From NCBI GenBank assembly GCA_951213105.1, contig OX578145.1:116329239-116393238 (forward strand): a stretch of DNA of 64,000 bases. The letters run 5' to 3'. Below the pieces are notes generated by a model. It was given only the letters and a program-made list of their open reading frames with translations. It was not told the origin of the DNA and did no database searches. Below are positions 1-11,399 of this stretch, piece by piece. Each line of letters opens with the position of its first letter. Position 1 is the first letter of the stretch. This DNA is from Amaurobius ferox. Taxonomy: Eukaryota; Arthropoda; Arachnida; Araneae; Amaurobiidae. The position numbers and the translations under genes are program-made.

Positions 1-329
1 CACCCAAGACAAAGATAGTTTCTCAGAAATGTTCGTTTAGGAAGGTGCTCCAGAGAAAAACATTCGAAAGGTGAAACAATTAAAAAAAATATGCTTGAGG
101 ATGAGATTGATATTTTGATTTTGGTGTACGGGTAGATAGTTCGGAAGGAAGAAAGCGTGCAATTTTAGTTTTTCAAAATTTTCCACTTTAGGAGGTGTTG
201 CACATCAAAATGTCCAATTTGCCTAACAAATGAGAAATGCCTGCTTTAAAATTTGATAGATGCTTGAAATTTGGTATATGGGCTAATCATTCGATTAAAA
301 AAAGCCTTTGATTAGAGACCTTTGATTAT

Positions 330-830
330 CAACAGGCATTCTTCTAGTTAAATTTGAATTAGTGATTTTAGCAATCTGCTGACTGGTTTTTGGAAAAAAG
401 GTGTAAAATGAAATCCTGTTAAGAAAAATTTTGAATAGCACAATCAACAATGCTGGAAGAGAAACCATAATAGACAAATGCATTGAAAGCAGCAATTTTC
501 TGGTTAGATGGATGGCAGGAAGTTTTATGTGGAGGTAGAGATAGCGAAAAGGTTTGTGAAATATCATAGTGGGCAATGAAATAATAATTGTCTCCCATTT
601 CATAGGTAAACTGAATGCAAAGATCAATGGAATTCAAAATATACAAATACCATCAACATCATTAAAAGAGTGATCCAGAAAAACAAATCTGTCATCAACA
701 TAACGAGTTTAAAAAATAAAATGATAATTTCAAAAACTTAACTTCAAAATGATGCATATAGATGCTATTAAGAACAAGACTGAGTGGAATACCCACAGCA
801 TTGCGTTAATAGGTCAGATACATTATACAA
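330..830 (-). pseudogene. Penelope-like element reverse transcriptase relic
   Basis: Minus-strand conceptual pieces in changing frames match the core RT of Penelope-like elements in order: AVGIPLSLVLNSIYMHHFEV (family motif AMGSPLSPVLANIYMEHFE), then RYVDDRFVF (the YVDD catalytic box), then NSIDLCIQFTYEMGDN (family pattern LN..HP.I.FT.E.E...). At least two frameshifts and in-frame stops break it. No terminal repeats were identified, so only a fragment remains, probably cut by the window start. Confidence 0.7.
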
Positions 831-2576
831 AATTTCAAATACATTGCTCAAGTTTCTCTTAAACCTTTCTCAAAGTAAAATTGGAATGTCTTTATTTTGT
901 TGACAAAAAATATGCTCTATAGAATGAAACAAGACATAAAAATGCACCTTTCAATTTCTGATTGTTCTTGTGTCAAATTGAAAGTTTGAATTTTATTAAC
1001 AAAAAAATGTAATTGAATATTTTTAGTTTGCCATTTCAAACTGAAAGTTTTTATTTCATCAGTCCAGAATTGTAATGTTCTAAATACAAGCATCCCCCCC
1101 CCACACACACACATACACGCACACACATTTTATGGGTTTTGCTTCTGGCTTTCAGGGGAAAATTGGGTTTCTTATAAATTCAACTGAAAATGTCCTGTTT
1201 ATTGTAAATATCAAAATATACAAAATGATGATTTAAAAATAACAAAAAGAAATGCCTTAAAAAATGACCGAAAATCTTGTAAAATTGCCATATTGCACAA
1301 AAATTGCAATAAAAATGCCTTGACAAAGGTACTATATCAACTTCGTTTTTTTTATATAAAACACATTTGTATATACTTGAAGAATGTTTTAGTATTGTAA
1401 AAAAAAAAAATGCAAAATCATAAAAATCCTAGCCCTAGTAATAACCTACTTACTCATTGAAAAACAGGTAGCATAATTTTTAGAGGTTGGATAGCAGTAT
1501 AATCACTTAAAAAGAAAATGTTCAAGAAAAAGATCAAAAATGTCACATCTAACTAAATGAGCCTGTAAGTTAACCTTAATTCCTGATCAGCAAAACTTAT
1601 GAAAATTGTAATAAACTGTCTCTTATAAGTAAGTAGTGTCTTCTTAAAGCTTGTAATTTTTAAAAATTCAGCTAACTGAATACTTGGTAATTGGTTACCC
1701 TGTTAATATTTGGATTTCTGTGGAGCACCAGTGCATAAACAAAAAAAAATTTATATCCTGATTGCATGCTGTACACATCACACAAACTGCTATTGATCTC
1801 AACTGAACAAAGCCTTAATTATACTTAATTAAATTTTTCAAAATTCAACTAATGTCAAGGTCCTTGCATCTGCATCATTCTTACTTAGCTGATACATACA
1901 AAACTACAACAAAAATTTAATTTGCAATCAAAATTTGATTATGATGTTCCAGATTTCAGTTGGAATCACTTGCGTAAAAATGTACATAGAAAGTCGGGGA
2001 ATTTTCTTATGCTGTTTGAATGTCACCTTTGAATATCAGTGAAATTGGAAACAAAAATAATTACTAAACTTTCTTAACTAAAAAAAACTTTTTAAAAGTA
2101 AATGTGCATTTGGAATTGTATATTATGCATTACTGCAAATCCAAATCATCATTTTCATCCATGTTTTGTTTCAAATTATTTTAATTAAAAAAGACAGAAT
2201 TTCTTCATAGTATGTATTAATAAATATTTTAGTAAAATATTAATTATATTTTCAGTGCATTTTTATGTAAACAAGTCACAGTCACATTTCCATGCAATGC
2301 TACTAATCCTGAAAAGCATCCTTTTCCCATCCAGCTTAAACCTTGAACAATCCAAAGTTGGACAGACATCATATTTTTATATTGTACATAAAATGATTAT
2401 TTTCGCAAAGAAAAATAATTTTAAGTGTGATTGCGTATTTTAATTTATATTCTTGGCAATAAAAAGATATGAAAAGCATTCATATTTATTCATGTGCTGT
2501 TTAAAATTATTTCAATAAAAAAAAGAAAACAGAGTGCACAGCTTCTATTTTTTCATAGTATGTTTTATTATCCATA
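831..2576. other. AT-rich non-coding stretch
   Basis: Contains a short C/CA run at about 1095-1127 and many short A and T tracts. No credible gene, RNA gene or element ends seen. Confidence 0.6.
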
Positions 2577-3794
2577 TTAGTGATTCTCAAAAGGGTGTGC
2601 TGCTGAATTTTGCAGTTGTATCACAAGAAAGCAGCAAAAATATTTTTATTAAAAGGGAAAAATAAGAAAAAATACAAAATAGGTATTAAATATTTTAACA
2701 ATGTTATTTAATAATAAGAGAAACAAATTAATTATAAACGATTGCATTCAAAGTATCTAGATGTAGTATACTAGATACTTTTGAAGAAGCCAAAGATACA
2801 AAACACTTTATTAACTGATCGATAACAATGTTCAAAAATTCTAAATTGCTTTTACAATATATATAGAATTCATTTAGTGAACACTCTGAAACATGCTATG
2901 TCCTTAATGTGGTCTTTATGTTGCATTAAAATTTTTCTTATGTTAATTTTTAATTGAATGTTATATTTTTAATGTTAATTTTAAAGCTAGGTAAGCAATG
3001 AACTTATATAAAATGTATTTTTGAATCATTTTATTAAATTATAATATTTTTTACCGATTGTTTTTCTTTTTTTCTTGAGCTGTGAATCACATACTTCGAA
3101 GCAAAATTTATAATCAGAGAAAAAGGTGTACTTTATTGGGTTTGCCCATTTTGATATCGGCATCTTTTGAAATCTGGAAATTCTGGTATTACATACTAAA
3201 CTTGTTGTTGAAATTTTTGAAGGGACATAAAATACTGTTGTTTTGTTCAAGTTATAAAGTATCGAGTAATGGTATAGACACAAAAGGAAACTCAATACAT
3301 TTGAAAACTTTTTAATACAAATCAATGATCATTAAAACACTAGGGTCAATACTCAATACATTTTGTATCTGTAATACAAAATGTATCAATTTGTTTTGTA
3401 TTGCGATACTTCCCAGCCCTGATTTCAAGGAAATTATTTACAACTATTGGCTTCCAATTTTTTTTTATTATTTATCCAAGAACCTGTTCAGCTTGCCCCA
3501 TAATGTTAAAAGATTTTCTTTCTTCTCCTGCATACTCGGATTAAAACTGTTCAAATATCCAAAAATATAAGCCATGTACTAACTTTTGACCACCATGCCT
3601 CGTCTTTTTAATCAAGACAGCAAACTCAGGTTTCTCTGCAGCAAAAAATGTCGTAACAACTTATTCTCAGTTCATAAAATATGGAGCGTACTTGTTTTTA
3701 GATGCAGTGCTGTAACCTACTGTGTGCCGTAATATCCCACACAGCAAAACAATGTGCTGTGGTCATACGTTTAAAAAATTTAAGAATCACTGAT
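2577..3794. mobile_element. hAT-like non-autonomous element, about 1.2 kb
   Basis: The left end reads TTAGTGATTCTCAAA and the right end, reversed, TCAGTGATTCTTAAA. The inner flanks also resemble each other (GTGTGCTGC on the left and GTGCTGTGG on the right). Terminal CAGTGxTTCTCAA is typical of hAT elements. No transposase is visible inside, and I could not see an 8-bp target duplication, so the call rests on the terminal repeats alone. Confidence 0.45.
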
Positions 3795-3828
3795 ATAATA
3801 TATATATATATATACACACACACATATA

Positions 3829-3975
3829 TAATAAAAGATGTCTATTCATCTGTAGTGGAAAATCTAAATGTCGCATGGACATGAAATTTGGTACACAGGT
3901 AGTTCACGACTAACGACGATATACCTTGGTGAGATTTTTTAAAATTCGAATTAGTGTTTTAGTTATTTTAATTCA
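3829..3975 (+). repeat. Helitron-end-like repeat carrying AAATTTGGTACACAGGTA
   Basis: Shares with 23576-23720 the order ATAAA-AGATGT, a CTGTAGT stretch, AAATTTGGTACACAGGTA, a CCTTGG segment and a TTAGTTATTTTA tail. AAATTTGGTACA is frequent near the 5' end of arthropod Helitrons, but no CTRR end or hairpin was established. Confidence 0.4.
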
Positions 3976-4019
3976 AAGAAAGTTGTTTATGGGCTGCCAT
4001 CTATATTCAAGTTGCTGAA

Positions 4020-4400
4020 CATAAAACTACAATGTGGTATTAAAAATTCAGATATAACAATATCAACTCACAATCCTCATAATTTAAAAAAAAATGTTCC
4101 CGAGACTTTTTGTGATATCACATTATAAGGAGTACCCAGTTTGAATGTGTCGATATTTGAAAACATGGCATTATTGGAGCAAAACGGATTAATCAATTAA
4201 ACATTTTAACATGATTTTTAAAGTATATAAAATATAGAATTTACAAAATAAATACTTCAAAGATTCCTTTGATGTGAGTATTTCAAATATAAAAACACAC
4301 GGAGGAGAACATAGTCATCACACGGAGGAGAAAGGTGTCACCCATCCAAGTACTAACTGCACTCAGAGCTGTTGCTGTTTAGAGCTTTTACAGTTGCTAG
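4020..4400 (-). repeat. 5S-rRNA-like SINE unit, copy 1
   Basis: Read on the minus strand, 4360-4334 gives GTTAGTACTTGGATGGGTGA, which is the box C region of 5S rRNA (family GGTTAGTACTTGGATGGGTGACC). A body of about 300 bp with GTACCC, TCAAAT and A-rich segments follows and matches the body of the next unit. The 5' half of 5S is not recognisable. Either a SINE with a 5S-derived head (SINE3-type) or a 5S pseudogene captured in a repeat. Confidence 0.55.
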
Positions 4401-4429
4401 TGGCTTCATCTCTTTTCATGTTCTTAAAC

Positions 4430-4830
4430 GTAAAACTACAGCATTAATGTAAGTTTTTATTCATTAAACAATTCAGATATAGAAATATTGACTCATAATC
4501 TTAATGATTAAAAAAAAATTGTTGCTGAGACTCTTGGCAATATTATTTTATGAGTACCCAGCTTGAATACTTCAATCTCCGGTATATGCCGGAATTTGAA
4601 AACATAGCATTATTTTAACAGAACAAATTGGAATTTAAACAATAAATAAATATTTTAAGATAAGCTTTAAGGTATAAAATATAAAATTCAAAAATTAACA
4701 CTTCGAAGATTCCATCAGTAAGAGCCTTTAAAATATAAAAAATTAATGCAATCATTTCACAGAAAGGAGACAGGTGCCACCCACCTAACTACTAATTGAA
4801 CTCAGAGATGCCGTAGTTTAGAGCTATAAG
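4430..4830 (-). repeat. 5S-rRNA-like SINE unit, copy 2
   Basis: Second unit, same strand, head to tail with copy 1. Its head (4824-4771 on the minus strand) contains TTAGTAGTTAGGTGGGTGGC, a mutated form of the 5S box C motif, and the body repeats AACTACA/CAGATATA, GAGACT, GAGTACCCAG, TTTGAAAACAT and GAAGATTCC elements in the same order. Divergence between the two units is considerable, so the pair is old. Confidence 0.55.
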
Positions 4831-5140
4831 TAAAAGGTGAAATCAAAATGGGGTGACCGTATTAATTACGCCAAATTAAAAGAATTTGTAAAAGGTATAC
4901 TTTTTAATGAGGATATAGAAGTATAGAAAATGTACCCGTCATTGCCTGGGATTTAAAATGTGCTATGCTATGCAGCCATGTGTGCACCCATACAAGTTTT
5001 TATTCTATTTTTGGTATAAAAGAGTGTATTGTTAAAACATTATTTAGTTTTTACAAATTCGCTGTGAGTTCCTGTGTAGTATCTATCAGAGATTTGAACC
5101 TTAAATCCTGGGCACCACCAGGTACATTTTCTAGTATATA

Positions 5141-5160
5141 TATATATATATATATATATA
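5141..5160. repeat. (TA)n microsatellite
   Basis: Uninterrupted alternating A and T abutting the left end of a TIR element. Confidence 0.9.
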
Positions 5161-5164
5161 ATCA

Positions 5165-6577
5165 GGCTTCCAGAAATCACCCGTCCTCGCCGGGTTAAAA
5201 TTCGGCGAGGATGATCAATTTTCGGAAGTTGCCGTCCTCTCGGGCGACCTTGAGATTCCGTGAATAAAAAAAAATAGATAACAAATTGTTGTCATCATAA
5301 AATTGTGGCGAAAGCCGCCCTTTCGCGTGCCATGAATGAAAATTGAAATGTCGTCACCTGCAAATCCCCCCACCCCATAAACTTAGCTAGTGTGCATTAT
5401 CAATACCCTCTTTCTAGGCAAGCGTATTGTAACCACGGACGCTAGTTATTTTTTCTCCCCTCATCCGCCAGCCAGTGAATCCGATGACCACACGAAAATG
5501 CGATAGCACACTCACGATCGAAGTGGCATGTTCTGTTCTCCTTTTCAAGGTCTACATGTGCAGAATTTTCGGATTTTCACAAGACCGACAATACCAATGC
5601 TTAAATCTGGACCAAGCCCGAAAAAATTTATAAATGTAGAATGAACTCGTCCTGAAGATAACTGCGTCTCAGCAGGCCCGAAATGATTTGTATTCAAATA
5701 TGTTAAACATAAATTTGTCAAAATTTTGTACAGAGAATTTAGTTTGTTTTCTTAAACATTTATCTTTACATAGCTGAAATAAAAGCAATAAGTTCATGCA
5801 TTCAATTTAAATCCATTTTAAAAAATTTCAAAAGAAATATGTTCGGCCTGGTCATAACGGACATTTAAAAAAAAAAAAAAAAAAAGACTGAACCCTGCCC
5901 GAAACAATAGAAAACTCAAGTCCAGCCCGGTCCTAAGCCCAAATCCCCATTTAACTCTTTAAAACCCAAACTATAAAATTTTCATTTGCTGTAATAGACG
6001 GGAGTAAGTAACAAATTTTAATTTTTGGAATGGATTCTTCTAGTTTCAGCCAGAAGTGTTTTATTTTCTTCCCCACATTGGTTTCAATTTTAAAACTAAA
6101 ACATTTAAAATTCGTTCATGGCATTTGTTCCAGTTGTTTGACAACTGAAGTTAAAGTATGAAACATCTATTCAGTCCAAGAAGATTTTAATCTTGATTGA
6201 CTACACTCCCTAGAAATTAAGAGTACCGATGAGGTTTAAACTGTTTAGAGACAAGAGGATTTATATGATTATTTATTTACTACTCCTTTAAGTTACCAAA
6301 CATTGAAAAAAGGAGCGATTCCTTACATATCTTACCCCTTTGCCCCCACCCATAGATCGGAATTCCGCCCATTCCGCGTCGGCGACTTTCATTGGTGTAT
6401 GAATATGCAATTATCGCCCTTCATCGTGAGGCAGTTGGTTCTAATTTATTATTGTTGTGCGATGTATTTAAGCACATATATTAATGAATATAAAGTGAAA
6501 AAAAAATTCTTAAGAGGACGGGTAAAAAATTTCAATTGTCGTCCTCGCGGACGGGCTAGATTTTGCCGATTCTCGAA

Positions 6578-6580
<3 letters not shown>
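5165..6580. mobile_element. CpG-rich TIR element, 1.4 kb, non-autonomous
   Basis: Left end 5165-5239 and right end 6511-6580 form imperfect inverted repeats: both start GGCTTC.AGAA, both carry CCCGTCC.CG and GAGGA.GA..A and both end CCGTCCTC. The left TIR has its own hairpin (CCTCGCCG...CGGCGAGG). The element sits between two (TA)n tracts, so its target was probably TA. It is richer in CG dinucleotides than its surroundings, hinting at a younger insertion. A 115-codon open frame at its right end is not recognisable. Confidence 0.55.

Positions 6581-6581
<1 letters not shown>

Positions 6582-6634
<53 letters not shown>
6582..6634. repeat. (AT)n microsatellite between two transposons
   Basis: About 53 bases of alternating A and T, lying exactly between the CpG-rich TIR element and the left end of the Tc1 element. 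Confidence 0.95.
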
Positions 6635-6636
<2 letters not shown>

Positions 6637-6976
6637 TGGACAATTGCTAAGGACTGATCACACATTGCAATGTAGCCCAACATTAAGAGCGGGTAGAGGA
6701 CCAGCAGGATAAAATATTGTTGCCACACTGTTCGGATATTAGAATAAAGATCATTTATTGTTTTGGAAAATACAGACGGTTTTGAAACATCTGAAAGGAA
6801 AAAGTGTTCATTTGATGCTGTGTACGGAGAAATGGAAAAATGCATATGAACGACAGCAGGCACCTTTGAGAAAAGTGTCAGTACGGGATATGTCTACCGT
6901 GGAGTGCGATACAACATTCCACACATTGTGTCATGCTTTGCACAACAGTATCCAGCAGCTGTTGAGGCAAGTTATC

Positions 6977-7751
6977 TCACTCCTCTGTCAGTGCACAGAT
7001 GAGGGTGTTCTTGTTGGAGGATATTTTCGACCAGCAAGTCGCCTCCCCAAAGCATCTCCAAACATTTTCAATGGGATTTAAATCTGGAGAACGTGCTGGC
7101 CATATGAGGCATTGAATACCTTCATTGACTAGACAATCCTGAACAGCGAGTGTTCGATGACATGGTGCGTTGTCATCCATGAAAACAAATTTATCACCGA
7201 CCATGGAAAAGGTGAACATGGGGCAGTAGAACTTCATCAATGTATCATTGGCCGGTCATAGTCCCAGTTGCAACCACCTGTAAGGACGTGCGGCCATTAA
7301 TCATGATGCCAACCCATACCATGATGCTACATGTCAGATATCGGTCCCTTTCCTGAATATTTTCTGGACGATAAACAGTACCACTCTCACGCCAGATCAG
7401 TTGGCGTCTACAATCCCATGACAGACTGAACCTACTCTCATCTGAGAATAGTACGCAAGCCCAGTCCTGTTCGGTCCAATTGCGATGCTCACGACACCAT
7501 TGCAAACGGGCGATACGGTGCAGTCTGGACAATGGGACACGCACAACAGGTCTGCAGGCATATAGTCCTCCTTCTCCCAAATGTCTGGCTACAGTTTTTC
7601 GGGAAATCCGCTGTCCTGTGGTAGCAAGAAACTGATTTGCCACCTGCTGAGTTGTGGTGTGCCAGTCTCGTTTTGCCAATAGGAGAATGTACCTGTCTCT
7701 TGCAAGCATTGTACTTCTAACACGACCTCCCCCATGACGCTTGCTACACAT
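6977..7751 (-). pseudogene. Tc1 (DD34E) transposase pseudogene
   Basis: Opens with MCSKRHGGG, an HTH region (TTQQVANQF...QRISRKTVARHL) and a second basic helix region, then the first catalytic Asp in LFSDESRF, the second in FMDDNAPCH, and the Glu in SPDLNPIENVW. There are 34 residues between the second Asp and the Glu, so this is the DD34E (Tc1) type. It is broken by a TGA at 7242-7244 (probably from CGA, Arg) and by a frameshift a few codons later, near 7215. All three catalytic residues remain. Confidence 0.93.
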
Positions 7752-7827
7752 TCCAGTTGTTTTAAATGCTTGCTACACATTTCAGTTGTTTTAAATGCTT
7801 GCTACACATTTCAGTTGTTTTAAATGC
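7741..7827. repeat. Tandem 29-bp repeat at the transposase start
   Basis: Three near-identical 29-bp units (7741-7769, 7770-7798, 7799-7827) containing CACATTTCAGTTGTTTTAAA. On the minus strand each unit supplies ATGTGTAGCAAG, so the initiating ATG of the transposase has been multiplied; 29 is not a multiple of three, so the copies lie in different frames. Confidence 0.9.
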
Positions 7828-8218
7828 TTGCCACAGTCGTGAAACAATTCTGTGGGTGATGTTGAACTCCCTGCAACATATGGTATTTTTAGTCCTTCTT
7901 CGATCTTTCCAATAATACAGCCACACATAAAATCATCCAAGTTATATCGGGAATACATACCGAAAATTTCAAGTTTGTCAATTAAATCTGTCCTGTAAAA
8001 CTTTCACTTGGAACAACTGTCCACATGTGTCAAATCCTTTAAATCTCTTATCAGCGCTATCATGTGACGAACAGGCATGGAAATAAAAAATTTGCAAATG
8101 CACACCTCTTCTTACTGTATCCTGCACTTATTCTAATTTTTCACATTTTGCTTCCTTTCATTTTGTGGTTGCTATAGGTGATAGTGTCATCTGTCCTTAA
8201 CAATTGTCCAGCAGTGTA

Positions 8219-8330
8219 TATATATATGTATAGTCTGTAGCTATAAACTTAATCACCATACAGCCATAAAATTTCGTACACACGTATTTAACAATAGGTG
8301 GGTTCTTGGCATTTAGATATATATAGTTAA
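8219..8330. repeat. Diverged copy of the GGTACACA repeat
   Basis: GTCTGTAGCTAT, CCATAAAATTTCGTACACAC and GGTGGGTTC follow the order of the repeat at 23576-23720 in the same direction. Lies just outside the Tc1 element. Confidence 0.3.
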
Positions 8331-8422
8331 AAATATATTTGTCTACTAGTATGTTCTGTATGCAAATCCAGTTTTTCAATTATACTTTTTAAATTTTATA
8401 TAGTTGATTATATTACTGGAGG

Positions 8423-9482
8423 TACTGTATATACTCGCATAAAGTCGAGAAATTTGACAGAAAAAGAGCTGCAAAGTGTGGGGGGGGGGGGGGGGCAACT
8501 TAAATGCAAATCTTAAAAAATAAATAAATAAAAATTTAAAAATCAGAAGTCTCAAAGTTCTTTTTACAAGGTAATCCATCCTTAAAATGATGCGGTAGTA
8601 ATTATGCAATCGAAATCCTTCGAATTTCTATGCACTTCAAAACTCTCCTGGCTTTGCGTACCCAAAATGCAGTCTCTGCCTTCACGACTACCAGCGTTTT
8701 GCATCATGATGCATCATGACTGGACTAAATGTAACCCCGCCCTCACAACAGCCACTGCTACATCTTGCTCGTTTTCAATTGTATGTGTTTATCTCTCGCT
8801 TCTGTGATTATGGCTGATCATCTTTGACAAAAAATTGCTCTATTCAGAGCCATACACTCAGTAACACGGGTTGCATAAAACTATAATGCAGAATTTTGAT
8901 TTGAAAGTTATTTCTTTTGTGGAGAATAGCTGTCACGTCAATTAAGGGTCAATGAAAAAATTGCTTCAAATAATGGACAGCAACCTCTAATAGCCAGATA
9001 TTGTTTTGATTGCACAGTGGATCAAGGACACTTGGAATAGGAATACCTGCAGGAAATGGTTGCAAAATCATTCAAAGAATATTATTGCATTAGTAATGAA
9101 CTTAACATAAATGGTAATGAGGTTTTTATAAGTAATAATAACAGTGATTCTTATGATATAGGCATAGATGGGATTGTTAATATTTACATGGCATGCCAAA
9201 GGGTGATAAAGACTTTTTTTTAACTGTTTAGTGAGTTTGACTAGGACTATATGTATTAACCTTGTTTGGAATCAGACTTAAAAGGTTCCAATAAAAGGTT
9301 TTTGTTATGCAAATTAAATTTTATAATTATATATATAATTTTTTTTCATTTTCAAGTGTTTTTAAATAAATTTGTTGAAAAAAATGTTTTTCTCTTTTTG
9401 GGATCAACTTTTATACAAGTTTTTGATTTTTTCCAAATTTTTTGTCTGAAAGTAGGGGGTTGACTTTATCTTATACATGTTT
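8423..9482. mobile_element. MITE-like TIR element, copy A (about 1.06 kb)
   Basis: Left end GTATATACTCGCATAAAGTC then GAGAAATTTGACA and a G run; right end TTTTTGGGATCAACTT, AAAGTAGGGGGTTGAC and TTATACATGT. Same layout as 20398-21150, including the shared interior TGATCATCTT.(G/C)ACAAAAAAT.GCTCT. No transposase. The G/C runs sit at the inner edge of the terminal repeats. Confidence 0.65.
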
Positions 9483-10275
9483 CAAGTTTATAAACCCAGG
9501 CTGAGGAGTTATTAAGATATTAATTTTAATACAAAATTTACTCTTTCATAGCAATAACATTAAGCAGACATTTTTTTATATACTTAATTTGAAGAAAACT
9601 ATATTGGAATAGTTAGCAATGGAATTATATTGTTTTTATTCTGTAAAAATATGTTTATTAATGTCAGATAATTTTTAGTTTAATTTATGTAATCTGAATA
9701 ATAACAAAATTAATAATAAATTTAATAAACAAATTGCAATATATTTTAGAATATGTTTTTTTATCAATTGCTACAAGATAATATAAGTTTACGTAAATTA
9801 TTGATATTTTCAATTTCTTAAGTTATCTCTTTTGTTTTGGCTTTGATAAGATTTTCAACTGTGTTTAACTGACAGTTAAAATTAATATTAAAAAAATAAC
9901 ATAGTAATATATTTTATTATCATTTTAGCATTTTATATTTGGTGTGAATTGACCAAACTTCGTATTTTTTTATAAATTGGTTTACTAATGAGACCAAGGT
10001 GTTTTATTCTTTAGATTTCTCTGTGTAGATAATTTTGTATAGTGAGATCAGAAATACTTTAAATTTTTTTATTGGGAAATTAAATTAAATATTTTAATAG
10101 AATTTTTAAAAAACAATATTATTTAAAATGCTGTTAAAATTTACACATTTTAAATGATGAGCTGATATATCTGATAGTTGATAATTTAGTATAATAATGT
10201 GCAATTTCATATTGTATGTGCAAATGATTAATTATTGTTTAAACTGGGCAAAAAAGTATTCAATATCACAGAGGT
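9483..10275. other. Very AT-rich stretch, nothing recognised
   Basis: No open frame, RNA gene or repeat ends visible. Confidence 0.6.
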
Positions 10276-10438
10276 ATTCTGGGAGTGGCAGGCCAGGACT
10301 TATGTTTATGGGGGACTAAGATTTATCAACATCCCCTGCAATGTTTCAAAAGTATTTAGGTAATCTGCATTACAGCAAATATTTAGGATTATAGGAGGCT
10401 TTAGCACCCCCAAATCAAAATCCTAGCTCTGCCAGGCA
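10276..10438. mobile_element. Short fold-back MITE
   Basis: Left end GTGGCAGGCCAGGACTTATG with GGGGGACTAAG; right end reversed CCTGGCAGAGCTAGGATTTTG with GGGGGTGCTAAAG. About 35-40 bp of imperfect inverted repeat around a 90-bp centre. Confidence 0.5.
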
Positions 10439-10440
10439 TG

Positions 10441-10720
10441 AGAGGGTGGGCCGGATAGCCCAATGGTTAAGGTAGGAGAATCATACATGGTAGACCTGTG
10501 TTCTATCCTCAATGATGTTCAAAACTATCTGGAGTCTATGCAGAGTATAAGCATGATAAATTTGTAAGTCTAAAAATCTAGCTGATTGATGATAGGTTAG
10601 GGGAATGAGAATATGGTCAGTGTGGTTGCCCCCCTTTGGGTTCCAGTCTGAATTGGGTGGCACTTTCTTGACCGCCCAAACAGATACTTTAAACCTTGTG
10701 GTCTGAGTTGAAAGAAAAAA
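10441..10720 (+). repeat. tRNA-derived SINE, copy 1
   Basis: A-box-like GATAGCCCAATGGTTAAGG at 10453-10472 and B-box-like GTGTTCTATCCTC at 10498-10510 form a tRNA-like head. The body carries TTGGGTTCCAGTCTGAATTG and GGTGGCACTTTCTTG, the signature shared with four other copies in this window. The central AAGTCCTTCCGAGAGGTTGG segment is missing or highly diverged. Confidence 0.75.
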
Positions 10721-11244
10721 AGTATGAGGAAAGACAAGAGTAAGACAGAAAATCTTGACCATATTACTCTATATTTAAGTTTAGAATACCACAAGGAGAA
10801 GCCAGGACTGGATGTCATAAGAGAACATGCCTTACACCATTAAACCTCTTACCATAGCTGTTTATTACTCCACAGCAGTTAAAATGTGAGTACTGTCCAG
10901 TCTTTGATGTGTATGGAGCAATCACCCATCTTGAAAAAAGCAGAATTCATTGCTAAAAACAATACAATGCCATTTAAAAGCAGACCATGATTCCAATGTA
11001 GGGTGGTTTATGGCAGATATTTGGGAGGATAAAAATGCAGTCCATCCTCTACAAGCCATCTTGCAATGTTACATGTTGATACCAAGTGCTGTGTAGAGAA
11101 CATAGTTCTCTAGATATTGGGCAATGAAGCTATTATGTATGTGCCTGTATGTAGCCATTGGTGCTACCACCTTGATGGCAGGCAATTAATCTAGTAAATT
11201 TTATCCATTTTTATGTGTCCACAAGCCATGGCTATTATACAAAA

Positions 11245-11262
11245 AAAAAAAAAAAAAAAAAT
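11245..11262. repeat. Poly-A run
   Basis: About 19 consecutive A in an otherwise ordinary AT-rich stretch; possibly the decayed tail of a retroposed sequence on the plus strand, which I could not identify. Confidence 0.4.
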
Positions 11263-11399
11263 TAGTTACCAAATAAGAAATAAATATAATAAAAAATTCT
11301 GTAAAAATGAACTGTAATAAAAATAAATACTATTTCTATTCAACATAAAAATGCATATATTATATCAGTTATTTTGTGTTTGCATTCAGGAATTCATCA

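Larger units (their letters stand above)
6635..8216 (-). mobile_element. Tc1-type transposon, complete but inactive
   Basis: Left end GCTGGACAATTGCTAAGGAC (6635-6654) is mirrored at the right end (about 8190-8216), which reversed reads CACTGCTGGACAATTGTTAA. Both ends lie in TA-rich sequence. The left end lacks the outermost CACT, apparently lost in the microsatellite. Encloses one broken transposase on the minus strand. Confidence 0.88.

Noticed and set aside
4330..4390. Functional 5S rRNA gene
   Set aside because: Only the box C half is recognisable and there is no terminator T-run at the expected place; it is part of a two-unit repeat.
6449..6863. Open frames with long (IY)n stretches around 6,580-6,634 and again at 48,855-49,052
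   Set aside because: Translations of (AT)n microsatellites, not proteins.
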